Assembly (NCBI RefSeq): GCF_020740795.1
Contig: NC_067283.1
Location: 45,869,659 to 45,933,658 of the forward strand
Length of the DNA stretch: 64,000 nucleotides
Source of the DNA: Apus apus
Taxonomy: Eukaryota; Chordata; Aves; Apodiformes; Apodidae
Reading direction: 5' to 3'
Part shown: positions 1 through 9,500 of the stretch, piece after piece
How the letters are laid out: each line of letters starts with the position of its first letter
Position numbering within the stretch: the stretch's first letter is position 1
Notes under the pieces: model-generated
Seen by the model: the letters and a program-made list of their open reading frames with translations, nothing else
What the model was told of the DNA's origin: nothing
The model's database searches: none
Made by a program: the position numbers and the translations under genes

Positions 1-381
1 TTTTCTTCTGGAACACTTTGTTTTTCAGAGACATTTTTTCTATTCTATCATTGTAAAAAAGATAAGTGACACTGTAGTCATGAAGTCACGTTACATGCAC
101 AGGTAACTGAACAGTTACCCTTTCCAGCAGCAATCATGCTATGCAATTTGGGATTATTTTTTTAACCTCATTTCATTCTTTAACTCCTATTGTTTTGCTT
201 ATTTTAGGTCTGCAGAGCAAGCAGAAACTTTCTGAACATTCACCATTGTTGAAAGAGTAAAGCAACTTGTTTCTATTACTCAAATGTGGAATAAAGGTAT
301 AAACTTCAGAAGAACGGTAAGATCTGATTGCCCTTGTATTCCAAGTATTAGATCTATTTCTTCCTCTTCCAGAATACTAAC
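1..381 (-). other. EXOSC7: EXOSC7 intron 3 (partial)
   Basis: AT-rich intron between exon 3 and exons outside the window. I looked for the next expected EXOSC7 segment on the minus strand and found none, so the gene continues to the left. Confidence 0.8.
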
Positions 382-476
382 CAGTCAACAAAGAATTCAA
401 GGTAACCTTCATCTGGCTTCTCCAACTTTGGTGTCCCCATTTCAGCTTTTACACCCACCAAGATATCAGTGTGTCC
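382..476 (-). CDS. EXOSC7: EXOSC7 coding exon 3
   Basis: Encodes residues 54-84 and the first two bases of codon 85: GHTDILVGVKAEMG to EGYLEFFVD. The acceptor is AACAG|GGACAC and the donor GACTG|GTTAGT. The split codon (TG|T or TG|C) predicts the cysteine found at this place in the human protein. Confidence 0.92.
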
Positions 477-1969
477 CTGTTAAAACAAAACCACATCAAA
501 CAAATAGAATTATATTCACAAAAACATTATTTAAATGTCTATGGTAAGCTGCAATTTCTACCTTTCTGTTAGCTGCACCCATCACTCTATCAGAGTGAAC
601 TTAAAATCATCTCAGTTTTTTTTTTTAAACAAGGAAAGGCTTTAGAAGAAAATGTTAAGCCTAAAAAGTTTCTTCAAATAATTACCACACATATTAGCTT
701 TCTCTAGGTTAAAAAAACCCCCACTCTTCATACCCATGACTTCTTCTATCATTTTGGTTCTGGAATCTGCAGAACCTTAATAATACTGCACAGTGTACTT
801 ACCTTTTCCACAGTCAACAAATGCTGGAAGTAGTTTTGCTTCACTGTAAAGGTACAGAAATATTTTTTCCAATGATTAGGCACAATAATTTCATTTTTCA
901 AGATCAAATGCCTAAACCAGCCTGAATGAATTACACATCCTGTCATTGTTTCCTTAACCCACAGTTTCAGTTAGTGCTATATATACTCAAACTTTATTAC
1001 ACACACAACAACTGATCTACAAGTCACCTTGGTTACTCTGAAAACACTTAACATAAACCAGCAAGGTACACGAACCCCAAGAAATGTACCAACCAGCTTT
1101 ACTCTTGCAGAGCCACTTGTGTTTGATACAACATCTGTTTCTACTTCTGCACATCTGTAGTCTTCACAGCCACGACCATCTACACGAAGGTCCTCCTAAG
1201 AACAACAATCAAGATACCATGCTCAAGGGAATCAGTAATGAAAAGCTAAAAAAGAACCTGTGACTTTAAAGCTTCTGTTCCTACCCTAAACACAGCAGTA
1301 GAATTAACAGAGTAGCAAGAGCTCCTGGTTTCATGGCTAACTTTCCCTGAAGCCTGCAGCAGAACCAACTGCACTTTTCCGTTCTATTTACCTGAAGCTT
1401 GCACCAAGCTCTCTGCAGACAGACTTAAACCCCTTCTGCCCTGCTTCAACAGAAAGCTCCAGACTACAAAAGTGTCAAGGTCTTGGCTTTGAAAGTTATT
1501 TTAACTAACACAGCATGGGTCTCTTCTGCTATACTCAGGTTCTGTACCTTCCTATGTGTAATTAGGACCAAGCAGACAAACACACATACCACCGGCCTTC
1601 TAAACGCTTTTATCTGTCACAAGCATCCTGCCTCCTCAGACACCGCACAGCTCGTGGCCATGAAAGCCGCTGTCTCTGCAGGAAGATGCAGCTCCCACCC
1701 TGGGCAGAAGGCGCAGCCCTTCCCCGCGGGAACCTCCCCCAGCGCATCGCACGTTGACGACGGGAAGAAGTCGGGTCTGCGCACCGCGGGGCGGGGCGGG
1801 CCGGCCCGCCTCCCCGCTCTCGGGGCGGCGGCTGCTGCCGCCCCCGCGCCTCCCCGGGATCCCGGGGCCTCCCCGCCAAGCCCCCCCCCCGCCCCTTTGC
1901 CGCCGCCGCTACCTGGACGCCATGCACGATGTAGAGCTTCTCCGCCTCGCTCAGCACCACGGCCGCCAT
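382..1969 (-). CDS. EXOSC7: EXOSC7 (exosome component 7, Rrp42-type), 5' part: coding exons 1-3
   Basis: EXOSC7 is one of six RNase PH-like subunits of the nine-subunit ring of the RNA exosome, which carries out 3'-to-5' RNA processing and decay in nucleus and cytoplasm. In animals this ring subunit is structural, not catalytic. Three exons on the minus strand (1913-1969, 1094-1195, 382-476) join in frame to 84 residues plus two bases of codon 85. The peptide starts MAAVVLSEAEKLYIVHGVQ, continues EDLRVDGRGCEDYRC and reaches GHTDILVGVKAEMGTPKLEK, which I recognise as the N-terminal RNase PH fold of EXOSC7. The start ATG sits in a CpG island in a good context (purine at -3, G at +4). Human EXOSC7 has about 291 residues, so roughly 70% of the protein lies beyond the left edge. 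Identification is firm; exon edges are hand-set but keep phase. Confidence 0.95.
477..1093 (-). other. EXOSC7: EXOSC7 intron 2
   Basis: AT-rich intron bounded by GT and AG on the minus strand. I see no repeat or other gene in it. Confidence 0.8.
1094..1195 (-). CDS. EXOSC7: EXOSC7 coding exon 2
   Basis: Encodes residues 20-53 (34 codons), beginning EDLRVDGRGCEDYRC and ending SGSARVKL. The acceptor is CTTAG|GAG. The donor CTG|GTTGGT departs from the GTRAGT consensus, but phase and homology support it. Confidence 0.92.
1196..1912 (-). other. EXOSC7: EXOSC7 intron 1
   Basis: The promoter-proximal part (about 1650-1912) is GC-rich and belongs to the CpG island. The rest is ordinary intron sequence. 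Confidence 0.8.
1913..1969 (-). CDS. EXOSC7: EXOSC7 coding exon 1
   Basis: Encodes residues 1-19, ending VHGVQ. The donor is CAG|GTAGCG. The exon ends in phase 0, and its 5' UTR continues to higher coordinates in the CpG island. Confidence 0.93.
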
Positions 1970-2234
1970 GCCTCCCGCCACCGGATGGCGCCGCCCTCCC
2001 GCGCTTCCGCTTCCGGCGCCCTCGCGCCGCCGTTACCCCCGGGGGCGGGAGGGAGCGCGGGAGGCGCGCGGGCACTTCCCGCGCACGCGCCCTGCCCCGC
2101 CCCGCCCCGCGCCCGCGGCGGGAAAAGCGCCCGGGGGGGGTCAGGTCGGGGGTCTCCCCCTTCTTGCAAGGAACGGGGGCCGCGCAGCCTTTAAGCTCCC
2201 GGGGAACGTTCCCCCGGTGGGCAGCCGGGGCGGC

Positions 2235-2472
2235 GGTGCCCGCCCCCTGCCCGCCTGCTGCGGGGGTCCCCGCTCCCTGCCCCCCCCCTGCCCGCCTGCT
2301 GCGGGGGTCCCCGCTCCCTGCCCCCCCCCTGCCCGCCTGCTGCGGGGGTCCCCGCTCCCTGCCCGCCCCCTGCCCGCCTGCTGCGGGGGTCCCCGCTCCC
2401 TGCCCGCCCCCTGCCCGCCTGCTGCGGGGGTCCCCGCTCCCTGCCCCCCCCCCTGCCCGCCTGCTGCGGGGC
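2235..2472. repeat. 41-bp GC-rich minisatellite, about 5.5 copies
   Basis: Tandem repeat whose unit contains CCTGCTGCGGGGGTCCCCG followed by a CT/C-rich part. Successive CGGGGG marks fall at about 2261, 2302, 2343, 2384 and 2425, exactly 41 bases apart, then 2467 (42 apart, one extra C in a C run). The copies are nearly identical, differing mainly at C/G positions inside the C tract. It lies about 270 bases upstream of the EXOSC7 start codon. Confidence 0.92.
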
Positions 2473-2700
2473 TCAGAGCCCCTGCGGGAGGCTGTGCAGG
2501 CGTCCCCGGGCTCGGGAACCCCGCGCCTGGTGACAGACCCAACCCCTCAGGAGGAGGCATGGGGAAGCGCCGAGGTTTTTAACCCCAGGGGGAGGGTCGA
2601 GGGGGGTGCGGGGCCGCGGGGCGGTGTGGTGCGGAAGCTGGGAGGAAGTCACGCGCTCCGGGGAGGGGAGGGCTGCGGGTCCCGTGCCAGGCGTCCCTGG

Positions 2701-3834
2701 GAGAGCTGCATGGGAAGCTTCATTAAAAACTCACACTGTATCCTAAAACAATAACTAAAGGGTGGCTGGATTGTTTGGGTGTTGTTTGTTTTGTTTTGTT
2801 TGTGTTGTTTTGTTGTTTGTTTGCTTTTTGACAGCCTTCATTCCGTGAGAGCGGTGGGTCAATGTTGCGGGTTTCACGCTTCCCTGGCATCGCGCTTCTG
2901 TGCAGTTTCCAAACGATGCCGGGAAGTTGCTGTCTTGACTTCACGCCGCTGCCTGCTCGGGTGAGAATGTCCCAGGGTTTACAAGGATCTCACTGCTGCA
3001 GTTTATCCCGGCGTTTCTCGCTCTCCTCTCCGAGGCTCCTTGCCCAATCAATCACGCGTACCGGCGGCACTTCCCTCAGGAATCAGTGCGAGGCAGGGAG
3101 AGCAAACCCGGAGAGTGAGAGGCTCTTTGGAGGCTTTACTTTGAGCCAGAGCTGGTCTGGTCCCACTAGTGGGCTGCACATCCATTAGCAGTTGGAACAG
3201 AGTGGATGCATTCCTGGGGTGCATCACCTGGGTTACCTGCATCCAGAAGGAGCCATGTTTTTGCATGCCAGGATTGTTCTGTGGGAATTCCTTACTGCTT
3301 CTTAACAGGAAGAGCCAGCGGTGGAGCCAGACTGAGCTGGGAGCTGAGCTGGGGTAGCTCGCCCCTCCTGCTGACTTTGAGGGGGTGAGCAGGGACAGGC
3401 CTCCTTCCTGGGCCAGCAGTGCCAGGCAAAGGCAGCGCCTGTGCAGGAGAGGGGCCTGGATGGTGTGTTGTCCCTAAATAGCAGCTGCTGGTGCTGCTGT
3501 CGAGTGCAGATGGACTCTTCATCTGGCCCAGAATGTGATTCCTGTGTCCTTGTGTTCCACAGTGTGAGACAAACTGAATAAATTAGAAACTCTCTTGCAA
3601 AAGTAAGTTAATGCAGGTGCACCCTATGATTCCCACCGAGAGAACAGGGAGGTGATGCTCCAGCTCCCAGCCCTGCCTGTCTTACAGCTTAGCCCACCAC
3701 AGCCAACACTTCAAATTGCAATAAAATAATTTGCTTTTTTTCCTTTGTTAAATCTCCTTCTGCCATTCCAGCATGGAGTCTACCTCGTGTGTGTCACATT
3801 CTTGCATAGTTCAGAGGCTTAGCTAGCAAACCTT
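2701..3834. other. Spacer between EXOSC7 and ZDHHC3, left part
   Basis: Contains a TGTTT/TTTG-rich low-complexity stretch at about 2778-2826 and otherwise unique sequence. I recognise no gene. Confidence 0.6.
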
Positions 3835-4831
3835 GTGGTCAGTGGTTCAGTGTCCAAGTGGAGGCAGGTGATGAGTGGTGTCTCTCAGGGGTCAGTAATG
3901 GGATCAGTGCTGTTTAACATCTTTGTTGGAGACATGGAGAGTGGGACTGAGTGTATCCTCAGCAAGTTTGCTGGTGATACCAAGCTGTGTGGTGGGGTTG
4001 ACACCCCCTAGAGGGAAGGGATGCCATCCAGAGGGACCTTGGCAGACTGGAGAGGTGGGCCAGTGCCAACCTCGTGAAGTTCAACAAGGCCAAGTGCAAG
4101 GTCCTGCACCTGGGTCGGCACAACCCCAGGCACAAATACAGGCTGGGGGAAGAATGGCTGGAGAGCAGTCCTGAGGAGGACTTGGGGGTGGTAGTAGATG
4201 AGAAGCTCAACATGAGCTGCCAGTGTGTGCTGGAGCCCAGAGAGCCAAACACATCCTGGGCTGCATCAAAAGAAGTGTGGCCAGCAAGGCCAGGGAGGTG
4301 ATTCTGCCCCTCTGCTCTGGTGATGTCCCACCTGGAGTGCTGTGTCCAGTTCTGGGGTCCTCAGCACAGGAAAGACATGGAGCTGTTGGAGAGGGTCCAG
4401 AGAAGGGCCACCAAGATGATCAAAGGGCTGGAGCACCTCTGCTGTGAAGACAGGTTGAGAGAGTTGGGGCTGTTCAGCCTAGAGAAGGCTCTGAAGAGAC
4501 CTTATAGCATCTTCCAGTACTTGAAAGGGGATACAGGAAAGCTGGGCAGGGGCTTTCCATCAGAGAGGGCAGTGATAGGACAAGGGGTAATGGTTTTAAA
4601 CTGAAAGAGGGTAGATTTATGTTAGACATCAGGAAGAAATTCTTCACCATGAGGGTAGTAAGGCACTGGAATAGGTTGCCCAGGGAAGTTGTGGAAGCTC
4701 CTTCCCTGGAGATGTTAAAGGCCTGGTGTAGTGTGAGGTATCCCTGCTCATGGCAGGGGGGGTGGAATCTGATCATCTTTAAGTTTCCTTCCAACCTTAA
4801 CCATTCTATGATTCTGTGATTCTATGATTCC
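3835..4831 (+). mobile_element. CR1 LINE, 5'-truncated copy (3' end of ORF2 plus tail)
   Basis: Chicken repeat 1 (CR1) non-LTR retrotransposon, sense on the plus strand. Open pieces at about 4074-4600 carry recognisable CR1 ORF2 C-terminal segments (for example [12 protein letters not shown], then ERVQRRATKMIKGLEHL), in different frames and interrupted by frameshifts and stops. The copy ends in ATTCTATGATTCTGTGATTCTATG, the typical CR1 3' microsatellite. The left edge is approximate. It is dead: it lacks the 5' part and has broken frames. Confidence 0.9.
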
Positions 4832-4977
4832 ATGGATGTGCCCACAGCAGCTTCCCAAAGACTGAACAAGACCAGGTCTGGCTTGCTTTTCCTTAGGGAT
4901 GGCAGAAGGCATCCCCTCACTCTAAGAGCACTTCCAAGTGCTTTCAAATTCCCATCTCCAAGACAAGGCAACATGAA

Positions 4978-5158
4978 CACCGGAAAAGGCTGCCCAGGAC
5001 AGTTGTGGAAGCTCCATCCCTGGAAGCGCTCAAGGGCAGGCTGGATGGGGCTCTGAGCAACCTGGTCTGGTGGGAGGTGTCCCTGCCCATGCAGGGGGGT
5101 TGGAACTCGATGATCTTTAGGGTTCCATCCAACTCTTGACCATTCTATGGTTCTGTGA
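4978..5158 (+). mobile_element. CR1 LINE 3'-end fragment
   Basis: Short CR1 3' end. It runs from the segment matching 'aggctgcccaggacagttgtgg', through 'tggaactcgatgatcttta', to a tail with CCATTCTATGGTTCTG. It has the same orientation as the copy at 3835-4831, about 145 bases away, and keeps its own 3' tail, so it is a separate insertion rather than a piece of the first. Confidence 0.88.
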
Positions 5159-5379
5159 AGGTTGTCTGCCACAAAGGATGTTTTTTAACAGGGGCAAAAC
5201 CACGTCTTCTCCTCTCCCCTCATTCTGCTAAGCGGGCGAGATGCGTTGGCTGAAATACAGCCAGCCTGAGGGAACCACCCGGAATGTGAGGATTTGCCTG
5301 GCCAGGCTGGGAATGCTGGAAGCTGTGGCTTGAAAGGGCGAACATCCATCCCACCTCCCCAGGGCTCTGCCCACTCGCG

Positions 5380-6520
5380 AGCAGGTGCCTGGACGTGACG
5401 GCACCTGCAGCCACAGGCTCCGTCCCGGTGCCGCTGGATTTGGGATACCTGCGAACCGAACCACCTCCCCAACTCGTCTGCCGCTCGGCGGGGCGCGGTG
5501 GAGCCCATGCGTGCCCCCCATAAAGGCGAAACACGAACTCAAGGGTTATTCTTCCCTCGCCAAACCTGCGCTTCCCGCCCCCTCGCACGCCCGAGACGTC
5601 AATGCGCACCAGGCACCGGCCCGCCTCGGCCACACGCGGGGCCCTGCAGCGCTCCGCCGGCGGGGCCGTTCCCCGCCCGCCCGTCTGCCAGGGATCCCCC
5701 GAGCGCCGCGCCCGCCGGCGGCGCGGGGAAGGGCCGGGGGCTGTGCGGGCTGCCTCCCGCCGCCGCTCACTTCCTGGTTCCTCCCGGCGGCCGCCCCACC
5801 TCCGCGCCGAGCCAGCGTAAGGGGCGGCGGGAGAGGGAGGGAGGGAGGGAGGCAGGAAGGGGCGGGGGGGGCCGGGCCGGGCCGGGCCGAGCAGCCGCCG
5901 CCGCCGCTTCCTCGCGCGCGGGCTCCCCGGTGCGGCGGGGCGGATGGGGCGCGGCGGCGCGCGGCCCTGCGTGGCGGCGTGCGCGCGCGGCGTGGGGGCG
6001 GCGGGGCGCGCGCCGGACCTGCGGCGGCTTGTGCGGGTAGGTGGTGCGGGGGGGAGGGGGAGGGCGGGAGCACGGCGCTCGGCGCCCGCCGGAGGGGAGC
6101 GGCGCGGGGCGGTGCGGTGCGGGGCGGCCATCCCGCCGCTCGGGCTGGGGCGGGGGCCGCGGCCGCCGCCTGCGCCCTGCAACCGACCGGCCGACCCACC
6201 TGCCTACCTCACCGGCCGCTCCCCGGGCCCTCTCCGTGCCACCGGTGCCCGCTCGCCGCGCAGCCCCCTCCCTGCGGCGTGCGGGGCGGCACGGCCGGCC
6301 AAGGGCCGCTCGGTGCCCCGCTCCCCTCCGTCGGGGCCGCGGGCAAGGGCTGGGTTTGCGGGGCGGAGGGTCGCGTCCCGCAGCGGCGGCTTCTTGGAGC
6401 CGTCGGCATCGGTCGGAAAACGGGATGGTGGGCTCCTGCTCGCCCCTCGCCGGCTTCTGGTTCCCCGGCTTCCAGCGCTGGGCTTTAAATCCTGCGAGGC
6501 TAAAGATGGTAAATAACAGT
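5380..6520. promoter_or_regulatory. ZDHHC3: CpG island, probable ZDHHC3 promoter
   Basis: Dense CpG and GC-box-like sequence, including a GGGA-rich purine tract at about 5821-5865 and GGGCCGGGCC repeats at about 5870-5890. No TATA box is apparent. It lies upstream of the plus-strand gene ZDHHC3 and is the only second CpG island in the divergent interval, so I assign it as that gene's promoter. The assignment is inference from position and composition. Confidence 0.65.
5890..6036 (+). other. ZDHHC3: Candidate non-coding exon 1 of ZDHHC3 (left edge uncertain)
   Basis: A consensus-like donor CGG|GTAGGT lies at 6036/6037 inside the CpG island. The first coding exon of ZDHHC3 (17261) opens with an acceptor and then 24 untranslated bases, so an upstream leader exon must exist. 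This is the best donor I see. Other leader exons in the long first intron are possible. Confidence 0.4.
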
Positions 6521-9500
6521 GGGCTGGGGTGCGTGATTTAGGTCCGCTCCGGGGGCCGCTCGGAGCAGCGGAACGTCCCCGCGGCGGGACATGGGAACTC
6601 GGAGCCTTCAGCAGTTTCGTCGGGGTCCTGCGGTCTGTTCCTGAGCTGCAGCGCTGAGACGGGGTCCTGTGACCCCTTAACGCGTTGCGGAGTTGAAGCG
6701 CGCCCGTCGGCCAGCAGCTGGACAGCGGAGCGGGCCCCTCTCCGAGCTTCAGGGGTGGCGGGGCTCACCCGGCGTGTCCCTGCGGCCGTCCCGTGGGGAC
6801 CGCACGGCAGCTGCGGCTGGAGCGCCGGGAACCATGGGTGGGAACCATGGCGCTGTGCTGGGCCGGGTGTGGTTGGAACGGACGGTGAGTTACATGCTGC
6901 TAGGAAGTCATCCGGACTCTTTCTCAACAGCAGCTCGTGAGTGGGGCTGGCGTGCTTCTGCACAGTGGTTTCTCTAGGAAGAAGTGAGCAGGGGCCTGTG
7001 AGAACACCATCTTCAAGAAGACACAGGCACAGGGGAGGAGGCAGCGGTCTGGTCCCTGGTGCGCTCTCTTGCTGCCTGCCTGCCTGCCAGTGAGGGATGC
7101 TGGGTGGACACCAGGGCTCGTCTAAAGTTTTTTTCCTTTGATCCTGAGTCAGAAAAGATAAAATATAATTTTTATCTTGTGAGAGAGACAGTGTGCCAGG
7201 CTCCTGGCGCAGCAAAGGTGTGCAATGTCAGATCTGCAGGAAGGGAGCCCAGACTGGGGTGGTGGTTCTGATACAGTGGAATGACAGCGAAGGGGTTGGC
7301 AGGGTGCAGGGAGTGACTGCCTCCAGTGCTGGATGGTGCAGATAGCAAGGCTTTAGTGAGTACCATGTTTTCCTTTGCGTAGCAAAAGCAAGTCTTTTGC
7401 ATTGTGTTTTAGGCGTTTCAGTGATAAGAGTCATTATAAGGGAAGCCACATCATTAATTCATATGTCTTTAAAAATGCAGCCCCGTGTGCAATGAGGATC
7501 CGGTCCTTCCAAGACTGACTCTGTCAGTGTGGCTCTTCAGTGCTCTCTCACTGGGGCAATGGTATTTGTCGTACCAGTAGGAGCTGCTTGTGGTAGTAAG
7601 TTGTGTCTTGACTGAATGCTCATTGAGTTTTAGAAGGTGTGACCAGAAGCCCTGTGCGGTTATAGGTTAATAAAAGGACAAATGTAAAGCCTGCCTAAAA
7701 GCTAAAATGTTTTTTTGCAACACTTAACACTCCTGGGTATCTTTGCACGTGCTTCTGCTTCCTTTTTAGTTTTTATTTTAAGTATTCTACCTGCAGACAA
7801 GGTGTGTGTTTCTATTTTAAATTACTTGTTTGGTAGTTGACAAAAATATTGAAGTGTAATTTAATGCAACTATTTGGGAGCAGGTGGCAGGAAGATGAAT
7901 GCTTAATTCCTCAGCAGTTGCTGGTTTGCTGTGCCCAAGCAGTTATGTGTCTTCAGGGCAGTTTGGGTGAGCAGAGGAGAACAACTGGCAATGTGTGTGT
8001 AGCCTGGGCAATGTTAACTCAGCTTTGGTGAATCTCTTATCTAATACAAATTTGCTTTTCTTGATGGGTGGGTTGCTGTGCATCTCAAACAGAATAGGAG
8101 CTAGCAGTGTTGCATAGCCAATGCAGTTTAAACCCATGTGAAGCATTATTTCAGGGAAACATGCTCATGCAGCCATGAAGCTTGCTCATGCAGGTGTTTC
8201 CCATATGTCTGTAATGGGATTCCTCTCCCGTAGAGGAGACTACAGGGTAGGTGAGGGGCACCCATACTGGTGTCAGTCTGAAAATGGCTTGGCTGTAGCT
8301 CACCCGGTCTCTGCCAATGTTAATTGACTGAGCTTATGGTTTTCTTGTCCCTCTGCAGTGTAGACATCACCTTTTTCTTAGGGCAGTGTTCTGGCTTTTC
8401 TGCCTTCCTGAGAGAAGACAGCAGGTAATGTAAAATATGACAAGACAGAAAAGCTTGTTGTTAGCTCTGTGTTCCCTGTCCTGTGCGTAGCTGGTTGAAG
8501 CAAACGAGATGTGAACGGTGGTACCTGGAACATTGTGTTTGACTTCTGTGTGTGACTAATCTGAAACATAAGGTTGTGTTAGAGAAAATTATAAGTCAAA
8601 CCTTTCCTAATTAGAGCTGCATATTTCCTGGGTTGTGCAGACAATAAGGAAAAAAAAGATAGCCTGCAACTTGACTGAGACTGCAGTGCAGCAACTCTGC
8701 CAGTAACACTTTGCATGTTGTCCTTCTGAGAGGGAGTACAAAAGAGTGAGCCAGCTTGCCTCTGCCTGTGGTGGGTGCCTAAGGCCTCCTGAAACAGCTG
8801 TAGTTCCCAGCTAGTGAGGTGCAAGGTGCAGCTTGGTACTGGCTGTTACTCTGCAGGAGAACTGGTGGGTTAACTCCTGTCTCCTGCTTCTGGCTGTGCA
8901 CCCAGGATGGGTGTGTTTGGGTGTGCTTCTGGAGACTGCAGAGAGATTTATCTAGGTTTACAGCCTTATTTTTCTTCACCAGGATACAAGGTGACTGTAC
9001 GGAACTGGTGCTGCTACAGGAGAAGGAGTACAAGGAATAAGGGGTGGGACGGAGAGAAAGGCAGAGGATAGGGGAGGGAAAGAAAGGAAATGAGAAGGAA
9101 GGCTACAGCGGCAGAGTTCACCTGGAAAATGTTGGGAATTGCTGAATGAGGAACTTTAATAGCAAGTAAAACATGGACACAGAAAACTCAGTGTTAATAC
9201 CCTTGGACAAGACAGGAATGTTGAATGGGAGGAAACGCAAGGCTCTTGTTGATGGTTTTCCTTCTAAGCCCGGTGGTGGATGGAATGTTTGTGAAGTTCT
9301 GCTGTGAGTTTTGCAATAATGCAGAACTGACAGGGGTGACCAATCTTAAACATGGTACAGCATACAGAAATTAAAATAAATGGGCTCATGTGGAAACAGT
9401 AATAGTGAATAGAGGTAGTGTGCAGTATGGTGCTGTTAAAAAAAGAAGACAATGAAGTGTTTACTGCTGCTGGGTGGGAATGCAGTAGTACCATGACATA

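Larger units (their letters stand above)
1750..2700. promoter_or_regulatory. EXOSC7: CpG island and promoter of EXOSC7
   Basis: Very GC- and CpG-rich stretch centred on the EXOSC7 start codon. On the minus strand, about 35-50 bases upstream of the ATG (2004-2016), lie two adjacent GGAAG cores (CCGGAAGCGGAAG), matching tandem ETS/GABP-type sites common in housekeeping promoters. ATGGCGGC at the start codon resembles a YY1 site. No TATA box is evident, which fits this promoter class. The exact transcription start cannot be fixed from sequence. Confidence 0.7.

Noticed and set aside
2235-2472. Regular repeat spacing resembling a CRISPR array
   Set aside because: Units are contiguous, with no unique spacers, and the host is a vertebrate. 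It is a minisatellite.
1483-2754. 423-codon open frame across the EXOSC7 CpG island, rich in Pro, Ala and Arg
   Set aside because: It is antisense to EXOSC7 exon 1 and owes its length to GC-rich sequence and the 41-bp repeat. The translation is low-complexity and matches no family I know.
4074-4604. Open frames with reverse-transcriptase-like C-terminal sequence
   Set aside because: They are parts of a 5'-truncated, frameshifted CR1 copy and not an active or domesticated gene.
5220-6488. Long open frames of 320 and 367 codons on both strands of the second CpG island
   Set aside because: GC-driven absence of stops in several frames at once, with low-complexity Pro/Ala/Arg/Gly translation. 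It fits promoter DNA better than a gene.
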